Assembly (NCBI GenBank): GCA_963971425.1
Contig: OZ020524.1
Location: forward strand, 19,335,022 to 19,399,021
Length of the DNA stretch: 64,000 nucleotides
Reading direction: 5' to 3'
Origin: Bryoerythrophyllum caledonicum
Lineage: Eukaryota; Streptophyta; Bryopsida; Pottiales; Pottiaceae
Both the position numbers and the translations under genes were made by a program. The notes under the pieces are model-generated. The model was not told where the DNA came from. It saw only the letters and a list, made by a program, of their open reading frames with translations, and searched no databases. This document shows positions 1-11,219 of this stretch, piece by piece. Numbering within the stretch: the first letter of the stretch is position 1; each line of letters begins with the position of its first letter.

Positions 1-2
1 TT

Positions 3-188
3 GAAGATGTGATAGGGTTTAATGATGCAGAGCGTTGCCTTGAGACTTTGAAGAATTTCTTGCAACAACGATCGAAGAATGTTCATTCGGATGTGAAGAA
101 TTTACAAGATCTAGACAAGAAAATTTGCAATTGGCGCATGAAAGAATCTCGGCAAACCACAATAGATTCTTATTTTGAATCAACGTAG
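3..188 (+). CDS. C-terminus of a pogo/Tigger (CENP-B-like) transposase, partial
   Basis: The frame is open from the window edge for 61 codons and stops with TAG at 186-188. The peptide is charged and helical (ERCLETLKNFLQQR) and ends in QTTIDSYFEST. A Q-[ST]-x-[IL]-x-[DS]-[FY]-F tail closes many pogo/Tigger/jerky DDE transposases of the CENP-B family. Only this tail is in the window, so the DDE core cannot be seen and activity cannot be judged. AT-rich DNA with short repeated motifs follows, as expected for a transposon 3' end. Family assignment rests on the tail motif and context only. Confidence 0.6.
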   Translation, partial: EDVIGFNDAERCLETLKNFLQQRSKNVHSDVKNLQDLDKKICNWRMKESRQTTIDSYFEST

Positions 189-224
189 TTGATTTATTAT
201 TCATATTTTTTTGTACTTTCGCTA

Positions 225-612
225 TTTAGTTTTATAAAAGTTTTGAATCTATGTTTCACGTCTTACAAATTGAATCTTTGATATTTATATGCAATTATTT
301 TCTAAGTACTGTAAAAGTTTTAAAACTATATTTGAAGTCTTAGAGAACTTGTGATTTTTAATATTTGTTACACATTCATTTTTTAAGTATTATATAATTT
401 TTAAATCCATGTTTGAAGTCTTAGAAATGTGTTTTTTCATATGTATTGTTCATTCATTTTTTAAGTATTATAAGTTTGATACCTCGATAAATGTTATAAA
501 TTTATTTCTTATGGCTTATAAGTGTTATTCTCGATATGTGTTATAATTTTTTTTCCAAAATTTATAAGTGTTATTTTCGAAATGTGTTATACCTCGATAA
601 GTGTTATGCTTT
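225..612. repeat. AT-rich imperfect direct repeats at the 3' side of the transposase
   Basis: Three diverged units of about 80 bp share a 'ttttgaatctatgttt...gtcttagaaa' core (near 240, 320 and 402). A second motif, ACCTCGATAARTGTTAT, recurs at about 480 and 590 with weaker relatives between. This looks like subterminal sequence of the pogo-like element, though I see no clear terminal inverted repeat because the other end lies outside the window. Confidence 0.45.
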
Positions 613-701
613 TGACCGCTCCCGAGGAGTATCATTTAAAGAGGGTAGACTGTACAAGGTGTGCCCAAGGTGCTAAACCGTCACGGGTGGATATTTAGTA
701 A

Positions 702-1408
702 GGTAAGCTCCCCATAACCAACAAAAACCCACAGCCGACACCTATAAAATTGGGGTAAAGTAAGCCCCCCCTAAAACTGACAAGTTAAGGAATGTGCATA
801 TATGGAGAGAGGAGATAATTATACTATTATTTTTCAGTGATAGCCAATAGAATTGCAGTTCCAACCCAAGTGATTTCATATTTTTTTGATGAAAATTGAA
901 TTAGTTATGAATTTTCAAACTATGTAGCCATGTTTAGTGGGTGGCCAGCAGTAGGTACCCCCCATAACCAACGACCAAAAGTAAGGGTCATGACTAATAG
1001 CAAACCTCCATTTGGAGCTGAGTTGGTGGTAATGGGATGGAAGAGGGTTGGATACACCCCAATTTTATAGGCATTGGCTATGGGTTTTTTGTTGGTATGG
1101 GAGGCTTACCTTATATCCAACCCTCTTCCATCCCATTACCACCAACTCAGCTCCAAATGGAAGTTTGCTATTAGCCAAGACCCTTGCTTCTGGTCGTTGG
1201 TTATGGGGGGTACCTACTCCTGGCCACTCACTAAACATGGTTGCACTGTTTGAAAATTCATAACTAATTCAGTTTTCATCAAAAAAAATATGAAATCACT
1301 TGGGTTGGGATTGTAATTCTATTGGCTATCACTAAAAAATAATAGTATAATTATCTCCTCTCTCCATATATGCACATTCCTTAACTTGTCGGTTTTAGGT
1401 GGGCTTGC
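702..1408. repeat. Large foldback (inverted-repeat) element
   Basis: Two nested inverted pairs are visible. Block A (702-757) is the reverse complement of A' (1055-1110). Block B (about 761-1054) is the reverse complement of B' (about 1113-1408). The order is A-B-A'-B', and B/B' arms are near 295 bp with scattered mismatches. A transcript would fold into a long hairpin. The small open frame at 1048-1263 lies inside an arm and is not considered a gene. Confidence 0.85.
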
Positions 1409-1655
1409 TAATGCAGACTAACATTTTCACTGTTTCAGCAAGTGTTTCCAGATTTGCTCCTTAATATTTTCAAAGGTTTGGCAGAGTACAAGGTCTTGCT
1501 AATGTTTTTATTATAGTTAGGAAATCCAAGTGGGATTCTGAAGTTGTTTGTTTTGGGATTTGGTTTACAAAGAATTACCTACTGCCGTTAAGAAGAAATT
1601 TGATGGAGGCAGTCTGGAAAAGATTATGTAGAAACCTTTGTTGCTGTTTGCAATA

Positions 1656-1871
1656 CACTAAAATTGAGAATTAGTGTTAAGCATAGTAAATGATCTAGAA
1701 TGTCAATAAGTTTTTACTCATGATGAATGTTTTTACCAACGATGTTTACAGTGATTCCCCTCGTTGAATAGTATCAATAGTTGTGCTCACAGTAAAAACC
1801 TTCATCTAAAGTAAAAACTTGTAGCATTTACAAATGAAATAGTGTGGTTACACTAATTCTCAATTTTAGTG
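1656..1871. mobile_element. Small MITE with 22-bp perfect TIRs and TA duplication
   Basis: The element begins CACTAAAATTGAGAATTAGT and ends with its exact inverse, matching over 22 bp. It is flanked on both sides by TA (1654-1655 and 1872-1873), the target duplication of Tc1/mariner-type elements. At 216 bp with no ORF it is non-autonomous. The CACTA-like first bases could suggest the CACTA group, but no 3-bp duplication is present. Confidence 0.7.
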
Positions 1872-1873
1872 TA

Positions 1874-3467
1874 GTTGTATAAGTTTTGATGCAGTGCAAC
1901 AACGTCTGTTTTTATACGAGTGTTGTGTGAACTCGGGTCCAGCTAGGGCCGTAGTTAGAATCTCAAACCTTCAAGTGTGCACACAATTTTTTGATGGTAT
2001 AATTTTATTGAAGAATTTTGTTTTTGGTGTTGTACTCACATCAAAACAGTAGCAAAATTGCTTGTAGGGGTTATCTAGAGTCCCTCCGTTTTGCACAACA
2101 CTCTAAACTTCAGTAGTTTTAAACCCCTGTGTACAAAAAAAAATAAAAAATAATGTATATCTACTATCCAATGAATGTAATCAATATTAGTGTTAAAACA
2201 TAAGTACTGATATGGTGTGTTTTAAATCTACCACTAGGAAAGTAGATATTCATAGAGAGGGTTTTAATGCCAGAAAAAAACTACATATTCCTCCGAAAAA
2301 TATCTGACTTCTCAATAACTCAGGGGGTTGTCAAAAAAATCCCACTGAGTAACCTCCCCAAGCGGATGACATTTCAACGATGATAATGGATGTGAATGAT
2401 TGTTTTTAACCCAATTCTATTTTGGAGAGTTCATTGAATGTGTAAGCATTAGATGATGATGAAACTCGCCCCATTGAAGTGATCATGTTTTATTCAAAGA
2501 AGAAATTGTTTGTGGTCAACATGGATCTTAACCCCTAAAGAACAATTTGTAACTATTGGGTACAAATTGATTTTGGGCAGGTTCCTAAAAATTCAATTTT
2601 GAAGATAAATCCTCAAAATTATTAGTGAAAATAGGAATACATGTCATCTTTGCGGGGATTTTGATATTTAAATTGGACTTATAGGAAAAAAATTATGGTG
2701 CTTCAGACATTAATAGCTCGACTCTTTTGGCAATTGAACAAGGTATCATAGAGATGAATAGTGCTAATGTAGAGTTGACAATTGCACTTTTTGGAGGCAG
2801 GTAGTAGACAAAGAAAGTTCTAGGCAACCTTCATTGTTTTCACTAAAAAAACGTGTAGATATTAGGAGATTTTTTTTTTTTTTTTTTTCTATTGTTGAAA
2901 TATTTCATGATAATTTCTATTCATTGTTCAAACTTTAGATCCAACAATTATCTGTCTATTTAAAAAAATAAAATTGCTTTCTTGAGTAAAGGGCCACTTT
3001 TTATACCCCTAGTGGTTGCACGTCCAATTTTCTTTTGTAAACACCTCCATTACTTGTGATTTTTGGCGTGCGATGACATAACACAAGGTAGACCATAGAT
3101 CCTTTGAGTTTATGCAATGTGTAGTAAAAAAATATGCCATTATCTTGAGTGAAAGTATGCTGACCATGTCCGGGCAGAGTGGAGAAAAGCAATTTTCAAA
3201 TGCATCCATCTTTCAATCCGTATGGTCAAAGTGTAAGAACATTGTAGGGTGTCTTCTTCTAGTTGTGAGCTTCAAGATCCAACGGTTGAAAATAGTAAAA
3301 AATGTTTGGATTAATCTAATAAGATCTCATCTCAAAGTGACAGTTTTGGGATGGTTTTGGTGAAACACAAGGCCCGGTCCTTTTGGGGTTAATGTAGTGA
3401 ATTTGAGAAACTCCAAGGTGACACATTTCCCTACGCAATTTACCCACACTCCTTGGTAGTCAAAGGA
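1874..3467. other. No recognisable gene
   Basis: AT-rich intergenic DNA with a poly-T run near 2873-2890. Short open frames at 3001-3363 on both strands have no family resemblance I recognise and overlap each other, so I do not call them genes. Confidence 0.5.
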
Positions 3468-3474
3468 GTTCCTT

Positions 3475-3752
3475 TCGCCTAGGGCGAATTAACCCCCTCG
3501 TTAGGACTTACCTGAGGTGGGCCCCATCTCAATTGCATGGGGTCATTTTTCTGGCCCTCTTATTTCGGGGGGTCTAGAGGCTTTTTTTGGATTTTTTTGA
3601 CAAATTTGGAGCTTACGGCAATTGTTTACCCCGAGAACCCTTCCTTGCTATAAATAGGTCCCCATCCAAAAACAAAATAGGAGCTAGGTTTGGCCCCACC
3701 ACCTCATGGCCCCCTCGAGTAAGTCCGAACGAGGGGTCAATTCGCCTTGGGC
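3475..3752. mobile_element. MITE-like element with imperfect ~34-bp TIRs
   Basis: The left end (cgcctagggcgaattaaccc...) and right end (...gtcaattcgccttgggc) are imperfect inverse copies over about 34 bp. Both are flanked by GTTCCTT (3468-3474 and 3753-3759), a possible 7-bp target duplication. No coding capacity. The duplication length would suit hAT- or Mutator-like elements, but superfamily is not assignable from this copy. Confidence 0.5.
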
Positions 3753-3992
3753 GTTCCTTCCCCGGAGGGGCAGATATTGTGGAGGGAAGTGTGGCGACCA
3801 TTTTTCACCGAATTAGAATACGAGGCTGCCATGGCTTTTGTTGGTGGCAGACCCCACCTGAGATGATTCGCGGCATATAGAAAGCACCGCGAGCCTAATC
3901 TGGGCTCATTTGTCTCATGCTCTATTCCTAGTATAGTACGGTACTAGCCATTCCTAAACCGGCAAAAATTAGTTCAAAAAGCCCTCGTGTCA

Positions 3993-4383
3993 GAGCATCT
4001 CCACTCCTAGCGTGGAATTTTCCATGCTAGGTTGGAAAATCTACTCCATGCCAGGAGTGATTTAGGGTTTGGCATTATAAGAGCTCCACCGCAAGCTCCA
4101 AATTTTTCAACCCAAAAAAACATTTCCACCTTTCACCTCCCGCCACCAATGACACGGCGCCACGTGTCGCCATCAATGACATGGTGCCACCTGTTGCGAG
4201 GGTATGGGTGTGTCGCCAACATAAAAAAATGGCGCACTCCCCCCATCCAAGGAGATTTTGGTGTGCCATGCACCAAAACTTCTAAAATTTTACAAAGTTT
4301 CCCCGATTTGAGGTGTTGGGTGCAACTTTTTGACCTCACAAAGCTCCAAATTGGTGGTTCTCTGTCTCCGGGTGGAGATGCTC
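3993..4383. mobile_element. PIF/Harbinger-like MITE (GAGCATCTCCA ends)
   Basis: The ends are GAGCATCTCCACTC and its near inverse (GGGTGGAGATGCTC), flanked by TCA at 3990-3992 and TTA at 4384-4386, close to the TWA duplication of PIF/Harbinger. The length is 391 bp. GAGCATCTCCA-type ends are common in plant MITEs. A relative with the same type of ends lies at 17895-18342. The small frames on both strands inside are not credible genes. Confidence 0.6.
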
Positions 4384-4386
4384 TTA

Positions 4387-5682
4387 GAACATCCACACCC
4401 GTCCCTAGGAGAGGCACACCAAGTTAAAAAACACCATCAAAGTGGTGTGATATAGGCCTATAGCAACTTCGTTTTCCCTACTATCCGTTGGAGTCTCGCC
4501 AAAGAGTAGCATTTCCTAAAAAACTGGCATCTCGACAAGGAGCCACGTCATAAAGCATACGCACATGAGCACCGTATGGTGCTGTGAGGTACCAAATCCA
4601 GCTTCTACCGGGCTAGGTTTCGTGTCTCACACCCATATCGGGTAGAGGTGGAAAACATGTTTGGTTATGAACCAAACCATTTGTTTACACTTCTTTGGCT
4701 TTACAGTTTTTAAGTTTTACCATATTTGTAACTTGTCCGTTCCTACATCGTTCTCATGTGTTCCCCAATCTTCCCAAGTGCATTCCCAAGCTAGTTCTCT
4801 AGTGGGCACAATTATTCCCTAGTGTTCCCAATGTATAACTTAAAAATATCAAAAAACAAAATTGCACATCAAGTAGGGCCCACCATATGACGTTGGGGTT
4901 TGGATGGGAGCTCCGTCTTGTCACATGTGCATTTGCTTATAGCTAGGTTTGACCAGCACGGTTCATATCAACCGGCTACACAACACGTCGTCCTCCGGCA
5001 AATAGGTGTACATTGGCAAAAATTAAGGCTGGACAGATGGGAGAAGTACGGTGGGGCCCTTTAACGTCGAGGCCATGCACAAGGCCCTAAATTTTTATGA
5101 TTTAATAGATTCTACACAACAACATCTACATGAAGAGTACATTTCATTGTTCATCCTTTTCACAGAAATCGTTATAGTTCGTTATTGCCTCAACCGATTG
5201 GAGATCAGGTAGATGCGTGAGATGGAGGAAATCATAGCGCACAACCCCTCTGACAAGTTCAAATCAATCCAACCGTTCAATCAGTCGTGGCCCCTAAAAA
5301 ATTGGTCTCATGGACAACATTCTGGTTCCTTTGTCGTTAAAGGATAAAAGGAAAGTAGATGATCCGCTTTCGGTGCCGAGTCACGAGGCGATCCTCAATT
5401 GATATAACGAATTCTCCGCCACCCTTGAGATCAGGTGAAATGGATTCCCCAAATATATCTCCATGGTTCGAAATAGGCCATAGTCCGAAATGAATGCGCA
5501 CATCTGAGCCAGGTCACGGACACGGTACCACAACCTCGCAACCGAAATACTGATGAACCAACTTGTTTGAAGTGGCTCCGCGAGCTCTAGTATTCCAAAC
5601 GCGGAGTCGGAGCACAGCTCATAAGATCTCTTGTAGGCTTCGCAGACACAGATGCATTGGAGGTACCAGCATTGTCTGAGAG
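4387..5682. other. Intergenic region upstream of the pectin methylesterase gene
   Basis: About 1.3 kb with no coding sequence on either strand that I can support. Minus-strand open frames from 5381 onward are shadows of the GC-rich PME exon. The PME promoter and 5' UTR should lie in its last part; I do not see a convincing TATA box. Confidence 0.5.
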
Positions 5683-7614
5683 ATGGGGAAGTGCTGTTGT
5701 TTGGTGTTTGTGGCCATCGTGGGAGTGGTGGTGCTGGTTCTGGCGATAGGGATTCCAGTGGGTCTGAAGGCGAGGGAGAAGGTGAAAGAGTGGAACAACA
5801 AGGCGTTGGAGAATGCGTGCAAGCAGACGTCGTACCCCGAGACTTGCAATGCGACGTTCGCCGACCAGGAGCACCCTCGCGACACAAATGGCGTGACGCG
5901 GTTTGCAGTGACGAGTTCCGAGACCGGAGTGAATGAGACGCTTGCGAATGTCTCCGGGCTGAACGGCACCGATCCCCTCATCGCAGCCGGGCAGGAGGTC
6001 TGCGTGGACTCGCTGGAGAGCGCCACCCTGGACTTGCAGCGCGCGGCAGACGCGCTCGCCACGACGGATACGGTGAGCGGGGATACCTTGGAGGATGTGA
6101 AGGCGTGGGTGAGCTCGGCCATGGAGATGCACACCACGTGCATCGACGCGTTCCGGGAGCTGGACGCCGCGACGGCGCATACGCTGGAGCAGCGGACAGC
6201 GCACACGGACGAGCTCATGAGCAACGCGCTCGCTTTCATCAACGCACTGGCGGAGTTCGGCACCGATCTGCTCAACTGGCGGCCCTCCGGTTTCAGCCTC
6301 CCGGAAGGCTTCAACCTCGACGACCTGCCCAAGATCACATTGCCCGACTTCCCCGGATTCGGCAACCGGCGCCTGCTCAGCAGCTCCGGCTCTGACGACG
6401 AGGACGAGTTTCCCGGGTGGATGGACACGCAGACGCGCCGCCACCTGCTGCAGGCGCCCGAGAAGTACGACGCGGTGGTGGCGGCGGACGGATCCGGGAA
6501 TTTCAGGACGATTCAGGCGGCGGTGGATCGGTACAAGGAGAATACGAAGCGCGTGGTGATCTACATCAAGGCCGGGGTTTACAAGGAGCAGGTCACCATT
6601 CCGAAGAAGGCCAAGTATCTGACACTCGTTGGCGACGGCGACCGCACAGTCATCACCGGGAACCGCAACGTCGCGCTCATGAAGGGCATGACTACTTTCA
6701 AGTCCGCGACTCTCAGTAAGTTCCACTATCTCAGTCTCTCGCAAATCTAATCTTCAATTGGTTGGTACCTAGGTCTTCCTTAAAAGAGAATCGGAATCTG
6801 TAATACAACTAACACTGTAAACTGTAACTTTGAAGGCATTTTACAAGCTCTAGTATGTAAAATTCTTATCAATCTTGAGAGGATATTAGATGCTGACTTT
6901 ACGTTGACAGTTGTGCAAGGCGAGTGGTTCATCGGCAAGTCTTTCAAAGTAGAGAACACCGCTGGCGCCGATGGCCACCAGGCGGTCGCGTACCGCGGCT
7001 CCGCGGACCTCATCGCCCTGTACAAAGTAACCATGGACAGCTTCCAGGACACCTGCTACTGTCACAGCGGACGGCAGTACCTGCGCGAGTGCATTATCCT
7101 GGGCACGGTGGACTTCATTTTCGGCAACGGCGCGGCGTCGTTCCAGAACTGCGACATCATCGCCAAGAAGAGCACGATCCTCGGGCAACAGAACACGTAC
7201 ACGGCGCAGGGGCGGACGGACCCCCACCAGCGCACGGGGCTGTCGTTCCAGAACTGCAGGTTCGACGGCACGCCTGAGCTCAAGACCAGCGTGGCGCAGT
7301 ACCGGTCCTACCTCGGCCGGCCCTGGAAGGCGTACTCCGTGTGCGTCATCATGGAGTCGCAGATCTTCGAGCACATCGAGCTCCAGGGCTGGCTGCCCTG
7401 GAACACGTCGGACTTCGGCCTGCGGACCTCCTTCTTCGCGGAGTACCAGAGCTACAAGCCCAACTCCCAGAACCTCCTGGACGTCAGCAAGCGCGTCAAC
7501 TGGTCTCACCAGATCAAGGACGCCGAGAAGGCCAGCTACTATCAGGCCAACTCGTTCAGCACCGCCAAGAACTGGGTCCCGCAAACCGGCATCCCCCTCA
7601 CTAGCTCTCTGTGA
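5683..7614 (+). CDS. Pectin methylesterase with PMEI pro-domain, two exons
   Basis: De-esterifies methylated homogalacturonan in the cell wall. Exons are 5683-6715 and 6911-7614; the 195-bp intron has GT (gtaagt) and AG (ttgacag) borders and joining gives 578 residues. The N-terminus MGKCCC is followed by a hydrophobic segment (about 7-29), then a PMEI-like pro-region with conserved cysteines. Two candidate processing sites follow: RRLL (229-232) and RRHLL (252-256). The catalytic domain starts near Tyr262. Residues expected for the family are present: Gln368 (QAVA), Gln390-Asp391 (FQDT), Asp412 (VDFIFG), Arg481 and Trp483 (LGRPWK). The length is normal for group-2 (type I) PMEs. GC-rich coding contrasts with AT-rich flanks. 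No damage seen; looks functional. Which of the many PME paralogues it is cannot be told. Confidence 0.96.
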
Positions 7615-8496
7615 TTGACAACTTTGTTTCTGTACACTGTTTGTAGTCTAGAAGTCGACGTGCATGCCAAAGGATTGACGTGCACATCGTGACGTGAAAT
7701 GCATGCTGATGTGAGCTCGTTGCCAATTCAGTGGCGTACGTCTCCGAGCACTTGTACAAAATATAGATCATTTGTTGAATCAATGAAGATTGTCTCGTTG
7801 TGTACTCGTCGGACTTGCAAGTGACCAGCTTGTCGTTGTGCATGGCTGTGGTTCTTGTAATTGTCTTTGTGTCTGTATTGTGTCTGTATTGATGGCGGTA
7901 GCAGAATTTAACAGTTCTCGATCTCGTCATGATCAGAAGTTTGGATTTTGCATTGTCGTTGATGAATCTAAGAACATCTGACGTTCTGTTCAAGTAAGTT
8001 GCTGGTTAGGTGGTTTGAGTGACTGTTTTGATTTGGATGCAATTGGCCTTCCTTGTTGGTTAGGTTAGTGATTGATTTTGAGGCTTTCTTTCTGGGCTTG
8101 TTTACATTTCCCCGTGTATTGTAATTGGAGAAACTACGATTGTGGGGAAAGACTTAAGGTTTTTTTTAAAACGCTATGATATGTGAATGATAATTAGTGT
8201 CATTTAGCATTTCGTGTAATAGTAAGTGACACTCTTCATTTAAATTATTAATAATATTTACATAGTTTACTTCATTTTACCAATCAATACATTAATGACA
8301 TGTTGTGACACTACACTGATTATGATTTGTTTTGTGACACTACACTGATTATGATTTGTTTTGTGTAGTAGTATTACCCTACGCATTGGTTGGTTTCGTA
8401 CATAATTAATTCACAATGGAGACTGTCCAAAAAATATGGAAAATTCAAGGGATTTAATGACAACTAACATCATTTGTGTACTTTAATGATGGACAG
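7615..8496. other. PME 3' region and intergenic DNA; 29-bp tandem duplication
   Basis: Contains the PME 3' UTR and then AT-rich spacer. A 29-bp unit (gtgacactacactgattatg...) is repeated twice head to tail at 8305-8362. No kinase N-lobe coding sequence is visible here, which matters for the truncated kinase downstream. Confidence 0.6.
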
Positions 8497-9915
8497 GATC
8501 TAGACGCAATGAGGTCTTGAACTGGCCTGCACGTCTTCAGATATGCTTGGGTGTTGCTCGAGGTTTGCTCTATCTACACGAGCTGGCGCGTCTGAGTGTT
8601 ATCCATCGGGATATCAAAGCCAGCAACATCCTGTTAGACAAGAGTATGGAGCCAAAGATTGCTGATTTCGGTCTGGTATTGTTGTTCCCACATGAAAAGA
8701 CCCACATTATGACCGTGCATGTCGCAGGAACCAAGTGAGCACAACTTTCATTTGAACGCTCGCTCCTCACTGGAATTTCGTGCAAATATACATTAGTACA
8801 AATGGGGCTTGCTTTTGTTGCATGAGTTGGCAGCAACATGAATCTTGATCCAAACTATTGTGGTTTTCTCTATTTCTGATGCTAATTATATCAGCTGAAG
8901 AACATTGTTGCAAAGGGGAAAAACGAAGTCTGTTTTTATTTTTTTCTCTTTCTGATGTTTCCGTTTTGCCCAACAGTTTCTCTCACTATTAGGTGAGAAT
9001 TGAGATTCATCTCTTGACATATGTTATACTCTATTGTGCAGGCATCTTTTTTTGTTCCTTCTTTCTGTTCTCCTGCATTCAAAAGTTAATTGACTTTATA
9101 TGCTTGCAGAGGGTATTTGGCACCTGAACATGGGTCATTGGGCCAAGTGAGTGACAAAGTGGACGTGTACAGCTTCGGAGTTTTGTGTTTGGAGATCATC
9201 AGTGGGCGACGGAATATTGTTCAGACTATGCCACTGAGCCAAATCTACCTTTCCCACTGGATACAATCTCCCTCACCGTGGTCGTTTTCTTCCATGATTA
9301 TGTTATCTCTTTCGAAAATTGAGGATGAGATAAAATTAATCCAGTTTCAAAAATTCCATGTAGGAAGGCTAACATTACATTACATTCAAAAGCTTGAGTG
9401 TTCCCTAGGTCTCATTTTGATGAGAAAGATGTCAAAACTCACGGTATCTTTCTCTCACTTCAGTACAACAGTCATACATAACTCTAGTGCCTGCTGGAAA
9501 TTGTGCAGCCTGGCAGCTGCACGAGGAAGGTCGGCTTCTGGAGCTGGTCGACCCCGCGCTCCAGCTGAGCGACGACGAGGAGCGCGACGTGCAGGGCATA
9601 TTGAACGCGAGCCTGCTGTGCATCCAGAGCTCCGCGGACAAGCGGCCCACCATGGCCCGCATTGTGAGCATCCTGCAGAGCGACACGGAGTCGGAGGTGC
9701 ACGTGGTGCAGGAAGGGGAAAGGGGCGAGTGGATGGCAGACTTCGATGCGGAAGCAGGAAATGAACTTATCACTCCAACATTGGTTAGTAGCATGGATGA
9801 AGGCACCTCGTCGAGCGGGTACCGTGTGAAGTCACGTCCCCTGCCGAGCTCCGGCGTCGCTGGTGTGGAGCTCAGCGAAATTGCCGCAAGACATTGGGAT
9901 AACAACATGGTGTAG
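8497..9915 (+). pseudogene. Receptor-like kinase C-lobe fragment (DUF26/LRR-VIII type)
   Basis: Three exon-like blocks encode the C-terminal half of a plant receptor-like Ser/Thr kinase. Exon 8497-8734 has [16 protein letters not shown], the catalytic loop HRDIKASN and the Mg-binding DFG. Exon 9110-9260 has GYLAPEH and the [17 protein letters not shown] helix. Exon 9509-9915 has [15 protein letters not shown], the C-lobe end and a serine-rich tail, stopping with TAG. The first intron (8735-9109) has good GT/AG borders. The second lacks the expected GT after the conserved Trp at 9258-9260 (the sequence reads ggATACAA), although its AG at 9507-9508 is fine. No N-lobe (Gly loop, VAIK lysine), membrane span or ectodomain lies upstream before the PME gene. 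I infer a 5'-truncated, probably non-functional copy. Subfamily is by motif resemblance only. Confidence 0.85.
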
Positions 9916-10599
9916 AAGAAAAAGATCTCTCCCCCAAGTAGTACACCCTCCAAATCTACAGTTTTCACCACCAACACTGTTGTTTATTACATCAATTGTT
10001 GGATGTTGTATAAATTTTCCCATAATTAACCTCTAATGGCCCAAGGCATTTTAGCAACATCACACATCATAGCGTAAAAAAAATTCTGCAACATCATGTG
10101 CACTAGATTAGGAGCAATGATCATAACAAATCATATCTTGAAAATTATGAGGACAGAGACTCACTCTTTTCAAATTGAAGTAAGAGATATTGTTTGTATC
10201 TTCTTTTTGTGTTAAGCAATACGCCCCCAATCAACTAAAAATAGCAATACCACTCCAACCACAGAAGAAGTGGCAGCAATGATGACCATCCTTGATTTTG
10301 CTGCACAAGAGATATTTGATTAGTCAAATATTTAGGTTGGAGCTCACAATTAATTGCGACAGATAGAGTAGCTTTTTTCTAAATGGGATCCTAGCCGAAT
10401 CTGAAACCATAGAATAATATCACCATCTCGGTTGATTGGCAAAGTACGTTTAGACAAAATACTCTCCAGTATAATTGTGATTGGCCAATTTACTTAGGCA
10501 ATACTATGTATAATCATCCATGACATAGAGAGTGTGCATTTAGTGACTCAATGAATGGCACCAAAACATGGGACTACGTGGCGTTACATAGCAAATTTG
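9916..10599. other. No recognisable gene
   Basis: AT-rich spacer after the kinase fragment; I see no coding sequence or clear repeat. Confidence 0.5.
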
Positions 10600-11219
10600 T
10601 TTGCAGAAACATCTTTGGCTGGCATCATCATTTGAATTGTTGTCTTCTAGCGGAACTCTAGATTGGCTCTACAGAACGTACGCCTATTTTTTGTGACAAC
10701 CTTAGTAGTACCAGGCTTGTCAAGAACCCGATTATGCATTAAAGGACTAAACATATCTTGCACATAGCTTGAACACCACTACATTGGTGAAAAATACGAG
10801 GATGGCACTATCACTATCTCCTATGTGCCCACACGGTCACAACAAGCTGGCATTTTGACCAAGCCCCTCAAACCTGGTCCTTTCATTGATAATAGAGAGA
10901 TTGCATGCCTTTGCCGAGTTCCCTCACAACACTCACACGACTCGTCTCTGACCTGAGGGAGGCAACTCAACTCTTCTTATTAGCTCCTAAGAAGCTCCTT
11001 ACCTCATCTTTCATCACTATGATTTGGTTTGAGAGGGGGTGTTGGCATACCAAACCACATCATGTGTATGTTCATTACTGTAGATACATTCTTTAATTGT
11101 AGCAGTACTGTAACCCTAGTTTATTACGTCATGGACGGCTTGCACCTCCTCTCCATTTTGTACATATTCAGGCACATTGGCACCACTAAGTAAGCGACTT
11201 AGTTCATAGTGTTTCAACA
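10600..11219 (+). mobile_element. Ty1/copia remnant: RNase H end, polypurine tract and short LTR
   Basis: Conceptual translation around 10690-10900 resembles the copia RNase H C-terminus: a CDN motif, the LVKNP...RTKHI region and a YVPTxxQ-ADxxTKPL-like stretch. It is followed by a purine tract (gagaggggg, 11031-11039) and an LTR-like block that starts TGTTGG at 11040 and ends CAACA at 11219, about 180 bp. Only this 3' portion is present and it is clearly broken with several lesions. Probably old. Confidence 0.65.

Noticed and set aside
3001-3363. Overlapping 63-83 codon open frames on both strands
   Set aside because: No start context, no domain and mutually overlapping; insufficient support.
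5587-7584. Minus-strand and alternative plus-strand long open frames over the PME gene
   Set aside because: GC-rich exon shadows; the plus-strand PME frame has all family motifs and a clean intron.
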